Shown: positions 1 to 5,236 of the stretch, piece after piece
How the letters are laid out: each line of letters starts with the position of its first letter
Position numbering within the stretch: the first letter of the stretch is position 1
NCBI GenBank assembly: GCA_902767235.1
Contig: CACXGR010000224.1
Coordinates: 1-5,303, forward strand
Direction of reading: 5' to 3'
DNA: 5,303 nt
Origin: an uncultured Lachnospiraceae bacterium
GTDB lineage: Bacteria > Bacillota > Clostridia > Lachnospirales > Lachnospiraceae
Notes under the pieces: generated by a model
Databases searched by the model: none
Seen by the model: only the letters and a program-made list of their open reading frames with translations
Told to the model about the DNA's origin: nothing
Translations under genes and position numbers: made by a program

Positions 1-20
1 GAGCACAAATCGGTGTTTCA

Positions 21-29
21 TGCTATAAT
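21..29 (+). promoter_or_regulatory. Extended -10 promoter of the aldolase gene
   Basis: The sequence TGCTATAAT is a perfect extended -10 element (TG, one base, then TATAAT at 24-29). It would start transcription near position 36 and give a leader of about 50 nt before the ATG at 86. A -35 box at the usual 17-base spacing would fall at 1-6, which reads GAGCAC and is a poor match. Either the TG extension compensates or the true -35 lies partly outside the window. The link to the aldolase is inferred from spacing and orientation. Confidence 0.72.
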
Positions 30-36
30 GTGCTTG

Positions 37-53
37 ATAACATCCAATGTTAT
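37..53. promoter_or_regulatory. Perfect inverted repeat at the fba transcript start (operator-like)
   Basis: ATAACAT at 37-43 and ATGTTAT at 47-53 are exact reverse complements separated by CCA. The repeat sits just downstream of the -10 box, over the expected transcription start, where a bound repressor would block initiation. As RNA it would form only a weak AT-rich stem with a 3-nt loop, so a DNA operator reading is somewhat more natural. It matches neither the cre consensus of CcpA nor the Rex consensus as I know them, so no regulator is named. Confidence 0.45.
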
Positions 54-85
54 ACATATGCTCTTAATTATAAGGAGGCGGTACT

Positions 86-1024
86 ATGGCATTAGTAACA
101 ACAACTGAAATGTTTAAGAAAGCTTATGGCGGCGGCTATGCAGTAGGTGCATTCAATGTCAACAACATGGAGATCGTTCAGGCGATCACCGAGGCAGCAG
201 CTGAGCTCAAGTCCCCCGTGATCCTGCAGGCTTCTGCGGGCGCAAGAAAGTATGCGAATTCTGTTTACCTTAAGAAACTCGTTGAGGCTGCTGTGGAGCT
301 GTATCCCGAGATCCCGATCGCTCTGCATCTGGACCACGGCGCAGACTTTGCTGTTTGCAAAGAGTGCGTCGACAGCGGATTTACCTCTGTCATGATCGAT
401 TATTCCAGCCATGATTTTGAGGACAACATTGCGGAGTCCAAGCGCGTCGCTGAGTATGCGCACGAGCACGGCGCCGTTGTCGAGGCTGAGCTGGGAACAC
501 TGGCAGGCATCGAGGACGCAGTCAGCGTCGACGCCGACAAGGCTATGTTCACAGACCCCGATCAGGTAGAAGAGTTTGTTAAGAGGACCGGCGTTGATTC
601 TCTGGCGATCGCGATCGGAACCAGCCACGGCGCTTACAAGTTCAAACCCGGCACGGATCCCAAGCTCCGCCTGGATATCCTTGCAGAAGTTGCCAGAAGA
701 CTTCCCGGTTTCCCGATCGTCCTGCACGGTTCATCCTCCGTTCCGCAGGAGTATGTAAAGATCATCAACAGCCACGGCGGCGCTCTGAAGGATGCGATCG
801 GCATTCCCGAGGATCAGCTTCGTCAGGCAGCCAAGGGCGCAGTCTGCAAGATCAATATCGACTCTGACCTTCGCCTGGGCATGACCGCCGGTATCCGCGA
901 GCACATGGAAGCGCATCCCGATCACTTTGATCCCAGACAGTACATCGGCGATGGCCGCAAGTATGTGAAGGATATCGTAGCGCACAAGATCGTCAAAGTT
1001 CTCGGCTCTGACGGAAAAGCTTGA
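86..1024 (+). CDS. fba: Class II fructose-1,6-bisphosphate aldolase
   Basis: This cytosolic, zinc-dependent glycolytic and gluconeogenic enzyme reversibly splits fructose 1,6-bisphosphate into dihydroxyacetone phosphate and glyceraldehyde 3-phosphate. The 312-residue protein is full length. Visible family marks are the HLDHG motif at 81-85 (catalytic Asp83, zinc ligand His84), the VEAELG motif with Glu133/Glu135, GTSHGAYKF with zinc ligand His181, LHGSSS with zinc ligand His214, and the phosphate-binding NIDSD at 257-261. Residues about 220-250 form the extra segment seen in the roughly 307-residue clostridial/Helicobacter-type enzymes and lacking in the shorter roughly 285-residue Bacillus type. 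The start is fixed by TAAGGAGG at 71-78, 7 nt before the ATG. It appears monocistronic, with its own promoter and a terminator at 1181-1212. The related tagatose-bisphosphate aldolases (GatY/KbaY) are an alternative, but length, the 220-250 segment and the absence of sugar-catabolic neighbours favour fba. Confidence 0.96.
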   Translation: MALVTTTEMFKKAYGGGYAVGAFNVNNMEIVQAITEAAAELKSPVILQASAGARKYANSVYLKKLVEAAVELYPEIPIALHLDHGADFAVCKECVDSGFTSVMIDYSSHDFEDNIAESKRVAEYAHEHGAVVEAELGTLAGIEDAVSVDADKAMFTDPDQVEEFVKRTGVDSLAIAIGTSHGAYKFKPGTDPKLRLDILAEVARRLPGFPIVLHGSSSVPQEYVKIINSHGGALKDAIGIPEDQLRQAAKGAVCKINIDSDLRLGMTAGIREHMEAHPDHFDPRQYIGDGRKYVKDIVAHKIVKVLGSDGKA

Positions 1025-1073
1025 TTTCAGATCGTTTGGTAAATTCCTCCCGCTTGTGCAGGCGGCATTGAGT

Positions 1074-1112
1074 ATTCCGGCAGGTCTCGCCTGCCGGAAT
1101 CAGCCTGCCGGA
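1074..1112 (+). repeat. GC-rich perfect hairpin with a third alternative arm in the fba 3' region
   Basis: ATTCCGGCAGG at 1074-1084 pairs perfectly over 11 bp with CCTGCCGGAAT at 1090-1100, leaving a 5-nt loop. A third copy of the downstream arm, CCTGCCGGA, follows at 1104-1112 and could compete for the same upstream arm. No T-run follows, so this is not a standard intrinsic terminator. It lies 50 nt past the aldolase stop and before the real terminator, so it probably forms a stable 3'-UTR stem. Function is unknown; an mRNA-stabilising stem or a processed 3' RNA are both possible. Confidence 0.7.
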
Positions 1113-1130
1113 GGGTAGTAGGCGGTATCG

Positions 1131-1152
1131 GGAGAGGCGCATCCGCTTCCCC
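1131..1152 (+). repeat. Second, imperfect hairpin in the fba 3' region
   Basis: Bases 1131-1139 pair with 1144-1152 around a 4-nt loop (1140-1143). The stem has GCG/CGC next to the loop, one G-T wobble (1136/1147) and one A-C mismatch (1133/1150). An alternative outer pairing is CGGGA at 1129-1133 with TCCCG at 1155-1159. With the stem at 1074-1100 and the terminator at 1181-1212, it makes the 3' region a chain of three potential stems. Confidence 0.4.
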
Positions 1153-1180
1153 GGTCCCGCAGGCAAAAAATCGCACACTG

Positions 1181-1212
1181 AGGGCATATCACGATGTGGT
1201 ATGCTCTTTTTT
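1181..1212 (+). terminator. Intrinsic terminator of the fba transcript
   Basis: Bases 1181-1192 pair with 1196-1207 over 12 positions (two are G-T wobbles), closed by a 3-nt loop GAT, and the stem runs directly into six T's at 1207-1212. This is a standard Rho-independent terminator on the + strand. It ends the aldolase transcript about 190 nt after its stop codon and separates it from the lipoprotein gene. Confidence 0.85.
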
Positions 1213-1262
1213 GACGCACGGGCCAAAATAATGTGAGGCGGGCGTTTTTGGACGAGACGGAT

Positions 1263-1292
1263 TTGCTCAAACGCAGATACTTTTATTATAAT
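1263..1292 (+). promoter_or_regulatory. Candidate promoter of the lipoprotein gene
   Basis: A perfect TATAAT -10 box lies at 1287-1292. The best -35 candidate is TTGCTC at 1263-1268 with an 18-base spacer, matching only half of TTGACA, and there is no TG extension. It lies past the fba terminator, so the downstream gene needs a start site here. Transcription would begin near 1299, giving a leader of about 117 nt. Confidence 0.55.
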
Positions 1293-1370
1293 GAAAGAAG
1301 CCCCGCCCGGATCTGTCTATGGAAATGGGGGGAGAAAGCCGTATATCAAGTTGCAATCCAAAAATGAGTG

Positions 1371-1402
1371 GCCGGGGAAGGGCACGGGCGGTACCCGACG
1401 GC
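1371..1402 (+). repeat. Possible hairpin just upstream of the lipoprotein ribosome site
   Basis: GCCG at 1371-1374 can pair with CGGC at 1399-1402, continuing as GGG at 1375-1377 with CCC at 1394-1396 around a 2-nt bulge. The helix ends two bases before AAGGAGG at 1404-1410. A competing small stem is CGGG 1385-1388 with CCCG 1394-1397. It could influence translation start, but GC-rich sequence produces such pairings by chance. Confidence 0.3.
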
Positions 1403-1403
1403 G

Positions 1404-1410
1404 AAGGAGG
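1404..1410 (+). promoter_or_regulatory. Ribosome binding site that fixes the lipoprotein start
   Basis: AAGGAGG lies 5 nt before the ATG at 1416. The same frame stays open upstream to a GTG at 1368, but that start has no comparable site and would put 16 polar residues ahead of the signal peptide. The ATG at 1416 is therefore chosen. Confidence 0.88.
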
Positions 1411-1415
1411 TAAGC

Positions 1416-3059
1416 ATGAAAAACAGATTAGCAGCGGCGATCATAGCAGGCATGACAGCAATGTCTGTATGGGCTTGCGGCGCAGCGCAGGGAGCGCAGG
1501 CACCGTCAGAGACCGAGTCGGAAGCACCGTCAGAGACTGAGTCGGAAGCACCGGCAGAGACCGAGGCGGAAACACCCGCGGACTACATACCCACGTTTAC
1601 ACTGGAAGCCTATTCCAAGATGGAGAGCGCAGAGAGCGGCGAGACGATCGCGACCTGTTCCTATGAGACCGTGAAGCTCACGGAGGAGACAGCTATGCTG
1701 TATACCACGCTCAACAAGACCCTGGAAGGCGCAAATGACGAGATCACGGCCCGCTATCAGAAGTATTATGACGAGATCAAAGAAGCGGCCGCTGCCGCAT
1801 ATCAGGATCATGATGACGGCGAAGACCAGTTCCCTAAGGGAGAGATCTCAGGCAGCATTCAGGCGGTGCGGGCGGACGCAAAAGCGCTGAGTCTTTTGGA
1901 GTCCTGTTACACCTACTATCCCGGCGCAGCCCACGGCATGACCGGATACACCGGATACAATTATGATCTGTCCGGCGCCCCCATTGAGCTGACGGATGTC
2001 TTCAAGGATCCCAAAGCCCTGGTTCCCGTTGTGGCGGAAAACCTCACGTCAATGGCGGACGGATCGGCGATCGAAGTGGAGGACGGTCTGCTGGAGAGCG
2101 CTTTTGGCGAGAATTATGACGATCTGACATGGGTGGTCGAACGCGACGGCGTCAGCTTTATCTTTGCGGCTTCCGATATTGCGCCTTACGCTGCCGGCCC
2201 GCTGGAGGCAAGGATCTCTTTTGACAAGTATCCGGAGCTGTTCACCGGAAAGTACGGACCGGCAGAGGGGAGCTATGTCAAAAAACTGAGTGAGTACACG
2301 CAGACCCTGATCGACCTGGACGGAGACGGCACAAGCGAGAAGGTCCTGGTGACAAGCGTGAGCGAAGACGAGGATGCCTACCGGCAGTCCGCGATCCGCA
2401 TTGTGATCGACGGGCAGAGCTTTGACACGGAGGAGGAGTTCTACAGCCAGGAGCCCTATTTCATCCATATGGCGGACGGCAGGAACTATATTTACACAGT
2501 GACAGGATCGGATAACGACTATCCGACGCTGATCGTATTTGAGATCAAGGATAAGACGCCTGCCAAAGTCGGCGAGATGGGCGGAACAGGATTTGCGGCG
2601 GAGTACAATGCTGTCTTAAACGAGAAGGGCGAACTGGACGAAGATAAGACTTTTTCCACGATCTACCCCATGATCGATCCGGCAAATTTCAAGCTTCGCA
2701 CAAGGATGGACCTCATGAGCTCTTACAGCGGGCAGAGAGACTACACGATGGGAAGCGACGGGATGCCGGCGGCGCTGACAGAGTATTACACGATCCATGT
2801 CGATTTCAAACTGACCACACTGCAGCCCCTCACGGCTGAGAAGGTGGACACGGAGACCGGCGAGGCGACCGGAGAGCAGGGCGAGATCCCGGCCGGCACC
2901 CAGTGCACATTCTGGCGCACCAACGGGGTGGATACCGTGGACCTCATGCTGGAGGACGGCAGTGCATACAGATTCAAGGTTGACCCTCAGAGCAGCCCGA
3001 TCACGGTGAACGGGATCAACTACGACGAGGCCTTTGAGGGAATGCAGTTCGCAGGTTAA
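1416..3059 (+). CDS. Secreted lipoprotein with PdaC/RsiV-like (DUF4163-DUF3298) module and calcium-loop/VCBS-like C-terminal half
   Basis: The 547-residue protein begins with a lipoprotein signal peptide: Lys2/Arg4, a hydrophobic stretch 5-20, and a VWA-C lipobox with Cys21 as the predicted lipidated residue (Trp at -2 is unusual). An acidic Pro/Ser/Thr/Glu repeat at 29-52 forms a flexible tether. Residues about 60-160 resemble DUF4163. Residues about 168-265 resemble DUF3298, with GAAHG at 170-174, a YDLSG-type strand, and APYAAG at 256-261. These are the extracellular modules of PdaC and of the lysozyme-sensing anti-sigma factor RsiV. No deacetylase domain and no internal membrane segment is seen. 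Residues 300-308 (DLDGDG start) form an EF-hand-like calcium loop with Asp300, 302 and 304, typical of VCBS/FG-GAP-like surface proteins. The last roughly 150 residues look beta-rich and are unassigned. A role on the outer face of the membrane in binding cell-wall or lysozyme-like ligands is inference. It looks monocistronic, although no clear terminator follows. Confidence 0.85.
   Translation: MKNRLAAAIIAGMTAMSVWACGAAQGAQAPSETESEAPSETESEAPAETEAETPADYIPTFTLEAYSKMESAESGETIATCSYETVKLTEETAMLYTTLNKTLEGANDEITARYQKYYDEIKEAAAAAYQDHDDGEDQFPKGEISGSIQAVRADAKALSLLESCYTYYPGAAHGMTGYTGYNYDLSGAPIELTDVFKDPKALVPVVAENLTSMADGSAIEVEDGLLESAFGENYDDLTWVVERDGVSFIFAASDIAPYAAGPLEARISFDKYPELFTGKYGPAEGSYVKKLSEYTQTLIDLDGDGTSEKVLVTSVSEDEDAYRQSAIRIVIDGQSFDTEEEFYSQEPYFIHMADGRNYIYTVTGSDNDYPTLIVFEIKDKTPAKVGEMGGTGFAAEYNAVLNEKGELDEDKTFSTIYPMIDPANFKLRTRMDLMSSYSGQRDYTMGSDGMPAALTEYYTIHVDFKLTTLQPLTAEKVDTETGEATGEQGEIPAGTQCTFWRTNGVDTVDLMLEDGSAYRFKVDPQSSPITVNGINYDEAFEGMQFAG
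1500..1571 (+). repeat. Three tandem 24-bp repeats coding the acidic tether
   Basis: Units at 1500-1523, 1524-1547 and 1548-1571 encode APSETESE, APSETESE and APAETEAE (residues 29-52). The first two units differ at one silent base (ACC versus ACT); the third has several changes. In-frame 24-bp repeats can gain or lose units by slippage, changing how far the domains sit from the membrane. Such Ser/Thr/Glu/Pro linkers right after the lipidated cysteine are common in clostridial lipoproteins. Confidence 0.92.
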
Positions 3060-3085
3060 ATTCTTCGGATCTTATGTATTTCCTC

Positions 3086-3114
3086 TTGCCAGCAGAAAAA
3101 GAGTGTGTTATACT
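3086..3114 (+). promoter_or_regulatory. Strong promoter of the dnaJ-like gene
   Basis: TTGCCA at 3086-3091 and TATACT at 3109-3114 are separated by exactly 17 bases, and TG at 3106-3107 gives an extended -10. This is the best full promoter in the window and fits the housekeeping sigma factor. It starts transcription near 3121, giving a leader of about 75 nt. A second perfect TATAAT lies at 3129-3134, but its -35 position (3106-3111) is poor. No CIRCE repeat (TTAGCACTC-N9-GAGTGCTAA) is present, so HrcA control is not indicated. Confidence 0.75.
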
Positions 3115-3140
3115 CCGAATAGAACAGATATAATAAATAT

Positions 3141-3167
3141 GCTGCGGGCGCATGCCGGCCCCGCAGC
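3141..3167 (+). repeat. GC-rich hairpin in the dnaJ-like leader
   Basis: GCTGCGGG at 3141-3148 pairs perfectly over 8 bp with CCCGCAGC at 3160-3167 around an 11-nt loop containing the self-complementary GCATGC and GCCGGC. No T-run follows, so it is not a terminator. It lies 16 nt ahead of the ribosome site GGAGG (3184-3188). It could stabilise the mRNA 5' end or affect translation; no known thermometer or riboswitch class is recognised. Confidence 0.6.
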
Positions 3168-3183
3168 CTTACCTATATAGATC

Positions 3184-3188
3184 GGAGG
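3184..3188 (+). promoter_or_regulatory. Ribosome binding site that fixes the dnaJ-like start
   Basis: GGAGG ends 8 nt before the ATG at 3197 but only 2 nt before the in-frame ATG at 3191. A further in-frame ATG at 3152 lies inside the leader hairpin loop and has no site. Start 3197 also gives the MKKDLYEILGV beginning normal for J-domain proteins. Confidence 0.85.
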
Positions 3189-3196
3189 AAATGCAT

Positions 3197-4246
3197 ATGA
3201 AGAAAGACTTATATGAGATTCTCGGTGTGGAGCGCACCGCGGACGACAAGAAACTCAAGTCCGCATACAGAAAACTTGCCAAAAAATACCATCCGGACGC
3301 CAATCCCGGAGACAAGGAAGCGGAGAAGAAGTTCAAGGATGTCGGCGAGGCCTATGCGATCCTGAGCGATCCCGAGAAGAGAAAACTATATGATACATAC
3401 GGCTACGCGGCCTTTGACGGGAGCGGCGCCGGACAGCCCGGCGGCGGAGCAGGCGGCCCCGGCGGCTACTATTACAGCACCGGCAACGGCGGCGGCTACC
3501 AGTCCTTCCACTTCAGCGGGCAGGATGCGGAGGACCTGTTCCGGAGCATGTTCGGCGATATGTTCGGCGGTTCAGGAAGGACCGGCAGGTCCGGCTTCGG
3601 CAGTTCCGGCGGTTTCGGGGGCGGCTCCGGCTTTGGCGGCAGTTACTGGGACGACGATTTTGGCGGCTACAGCGGGCACGGAGCCTCGAGAGGCGCGGCC
3701 CGGCAGCAGTCCCTGGATCTCACCAGTTCCCTCACCGTCAGCTTCCGCGACGCGGCGCTCGGCGCCACAAAGCGGATTCAGCTCCAGGATCCGGCCGCCA
3801 CAGGCAGGAATGCTGGACTCACTACGCTCGAGGTCAAGATCCCCGCGGGCATCGAGGAGGGTAAGAAGATCCGCCTTCGCGGCCGCGGAATGGCAGGCGC
3901 AGACGGGAAGAAGGGCGATCTTTTGATCGAGATCCATATCGATCCCGACAGCGAGTATACGAGGGACGGCCTGGACCTCTATACGCACGCGCAGATCCCG
4001 TATTCGGTCGCGGTGCTGGGCGGAGAGGCGATGCTTCCCACACTGCACGGCAGCGTGAGCTGCAAGATCCCGGCCGGCATCCAGTCGGGCAGCAAGATCA
4101 GGCTGAAAGAGAAAGGCATCCATACATCCGGCAAGTCTCCCAAGACAGGTGACGAATACGTTGAGATCCGCATCGCGGTTCCCAGAAACCTGAGCCCTGC
4201 GGCCAGGAAGAAACTGGAGGAATACGCGGCGCTGGTCAACGGATGA
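3197..4246 (+). CDS. DnaJ-family co-chaperone without zinc finger (type II, CbpA-like)
   Basis: This cytosolic J-domain protein would deliver unfolded clients to DnaK and stimulate its ATPase. The J domain spans residues about 3-69 and carries the essential HPD at 32-34. A long Gly-rich region follows at 70-171, with a DAEDLFRSMFGDMFGG segment at 110-125 matching the conserved short helix of DnaJ G/F regions, then FGG repeats and a YWDDDFGGY patch at 150-158. The two client-binding beta domains lie at about 172-248 and 250-340, with the LEVKIPAGI and CKIPAGI strands typical of DnaJ C-terminal domains. No CxxCxGxG zinc-finger motif is present and the only cysteine is in the last domain, which places it with CbpA/DnaJB-type proteins rather than classical DnaJ. 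Length, 349 residues, is slightly above CbpA because of the Gly-rich region. No dnaK or grpE is adjacent. The symbol is left empty because dnaJ and cbpA cannot be told apart by name here. Confidence 0.92.
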   Translation: MKKDLYEILGVERTADDKKLKSAYRKLAKKYHPDANPGDKEAEKKFKDVGEAYAILSDPEKRKLYDTYGYAAFDGSGAGQPGGGAGGPGGYYYSTGNGGGYQSFHFSGQDAEDLFRSMFGDMFGGSGRTGRSGFGSSGGFGGGSGFGGSYWDDDFGGYSGHGASRGAARQQSLDLTSSLTVSFRDAALGATKRIQLQDPAATGRNAGLTTLEVKIPAGIEEGKKIRLRGRGMAGADGKKGDLLIEIHIDPDSEYTRDGLDLYTHAQIPYSVAVLGGEAMLPTLHGSVSCKIPAGIQSGSKIRLKEKGIHTSGKSPKTGDEYVEIRIAVPRNLSPAARKKLEEYAALVNG

Positions 4247-4333
4247 TGAGGCAGCCAAAGGCGTTCGCGGCGCCGGTCTGCTTAAAGAGGATTCGGCCGG
4301 CGGATGAACGGACCCGGAAGGTAAAGAGGCCCA

Positions 4334-5236
4334 ATGAAAGAAAACAGGAAAATGCTCGGAAATGCACTCCTCATACTGACTGCCATGATCTGGGGGACGG
4401 CTTTCGTCTTCCAGCGGGTCGGGATGGAGAGCATCGAACCAATCACATTTAACGCATCGCGCATGGCGCTGGCGGCAGTGGCCGTCGGCGCTGTTTCTGC
4501 GCTTCCGTCACAGGCCCGGAAGAGAAAACTGGACGCCATGAGCGCAGCGGAGCGCGAGGCATACCGGAGGAACACGATCATCGGCGGGATCTGCTGCGGC
4601 AGCTTTCTGGCTGCGGCCAGCATCTTTCAGCAGATGGGCATCGTCTACACGACCGCCGGCAAGGCGGGCTTCATCACGGCGATGTACATGCTGCTCGTGC
4701 CGGTGATCGGTTTTGTGCTTTTTGGCAGACGAAACAGCTGGATCGTCTGGCTTGCGGTCCTTATGGGTGTCGTCGGCATGTACTTTCTGTGCATGACGGA
4801 GAGCCTGCACCTGAACCGGGGAGACACGCTGGTCTGTATCTGCGCCGTGCTCTTCAGCGGCCACATTCTCTGCTGCGACCACTTCGCGGGGATCGGTGAC
4901 CCGATCCGCATCTCCGCCATCCAGTTTGCCGCCTGTACGGTTCTGTCCGCAGCCGCGGCATGGATACTCGAGGAGCCGACCTGGGCTAAAATATCCTCCG
5001 CTGCCATCCCCATCCTATACTGCGGGATCGTCTCAGGAGGCATCGGCTACACGCTGCAGATCATCGCGCAGAAGTATACGGATCCCGCGATCGCATCGCT
5101 CCTGATGAGTCTGGAGTCCGTGTTTGCGGTCATCGCGGGCGCACTGCTTCTGGGCGAGAGAATGAGCGGCCGGGAGATCCTGGGGTGTGTCATCATGTTC
5201 GCCGCGATCGTGCTGGTACAGATCCGGGGAGAGTGA
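4334..5236 (+). CDS. EamA/DMT-superfamily permease, ten predicted membrane helices
   Basis: This inner-membrane transporter belongs to the drug/metabolite transporter group; members export or import amino acids, nucleotide-type metabolites or other small molecules, and the substrate cannot be read from sequence. The 300 residues match the normal family length. Predicted helices are about 8-28, 38-57, 82-103, 110-130, 135-154, 164-183, 192-211, 219-241, 251-273 and 280-297, forming two EamA repeats of five helices. Marks include WGTAF at 20-24, FITAMYMLLVPVIG at 113-126 and SLESVFAVIAGALLLGE at 259-275. A basic loop at 61-79 would face the cytoplasm. The ribosome site is modest: AGAGG at 4325-4329 only 4 nt before the ATG, or GGAAGG at 4316-4321 at 12 nt. 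No promoter or terminator separates it from the dnaJ-like gene 87 bases upstream, so co-transcription is likely. Confidence 0.93.
   Translation: MKENRKMLGNALLILTAMIWGTAFVFQRVGMESIEPITFNASRMALAAVAVGAVSALPSQARKRKLDAMSAAEREAYRRNTIIGGICCGSFLAAASIFQQMGIVYTTAGKAGFITAMYMLLVPVIGFVLFGRRNSWIVWLAVLMGVVGMYFLCMTESLHLNRGDTLVCICAVLFSGHILCCDHFAGIGDPIRISAIQFAACTVLSAAAAWILEEPTWAKISSAAIPILYCGIVSGGIGYTLQIIAQKYTDPAIASLLMSLESVFAVIAGALLLGERMSGREILGCVIMFAAIVLVQIRGE

Larger units (their letters stand above)
1025..1415. other. 391-base intergenic region between fba and the lipoprotein gene
   Basis: This gap divides at the terminator. Its left half (1025-1212) is GC-rich, strongly structured 3'-UTR with hairpins at 1074-1100 and 1131-1152 and the terminator at 1181-1212. 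Its right half carries the promoter at 1263-1292 and a leader of about 117 nt. I find no convincing small gene: short open frames on either strand lack a ribosome site at a suitable distance and have no recognisable protein character. No tRNA or riboswitch class is recognised. Confidence 0.6.

Noticed and set aside
600..625. Dense GATC/CGATCG clusters, possible methylation or origin-type signal
   Set aside because: They follow from frequent ATC isoleucine codons preceded by G-ending or GCG codons and recur throughout the coding regions.
92..727. 211-codon open frame on the - strand inside the aldolase gene
   Set aside because: It lies opposite a strongly recognised enzyme, has no ribosome site or protein character, and is explained by codon bias of the + strand gene.
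993..1226. 77-codon - strand frame across the fba 3' region
   Set aside because: Its span coincides with the hairpins and terminator of the + strand, its composition looks random, and it shows no recognisable motif.
1223..1251. CCAAAA / TTTTGG inverted repeat as an operator or terminator
   Set aside because: Only 6 bp with a 17-bp spacer, no adjoining features, and easily found by chance in AT runs.
1368..1415. GTG-initiated N-terminal extension of the lipoprotein
   Set aside because: It would bury the signal peptide behind 16 polar residues, and the strong AAGGAGG sits correctly for the ATG at 1416.
1319..1540. 73-codon + frame starting in the lipoprotein leader
   Set aside because: It overlaps the lipoprotein in another frame, repeats that gene's tandem units out of frame, and lacks a proper ribosome site; a leader-peptide role is unsupported.
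3092..3112. GAGTGTGTTA as half of a CIRCE element
   Set aside because: The left arm TTAGCACTC is missing and the right arm diverges from GAGTGCTAA.
3390..4258. Long alternate-frame ORFs on both strands within the dnaJ-like gene (for example 3390-3926 + and 3572-4258 -)
   Set aside because: High GC and Gly-rich GGC codons suppress stop codons in other frames; products are Ala/Ser/Arg-rich without family character.
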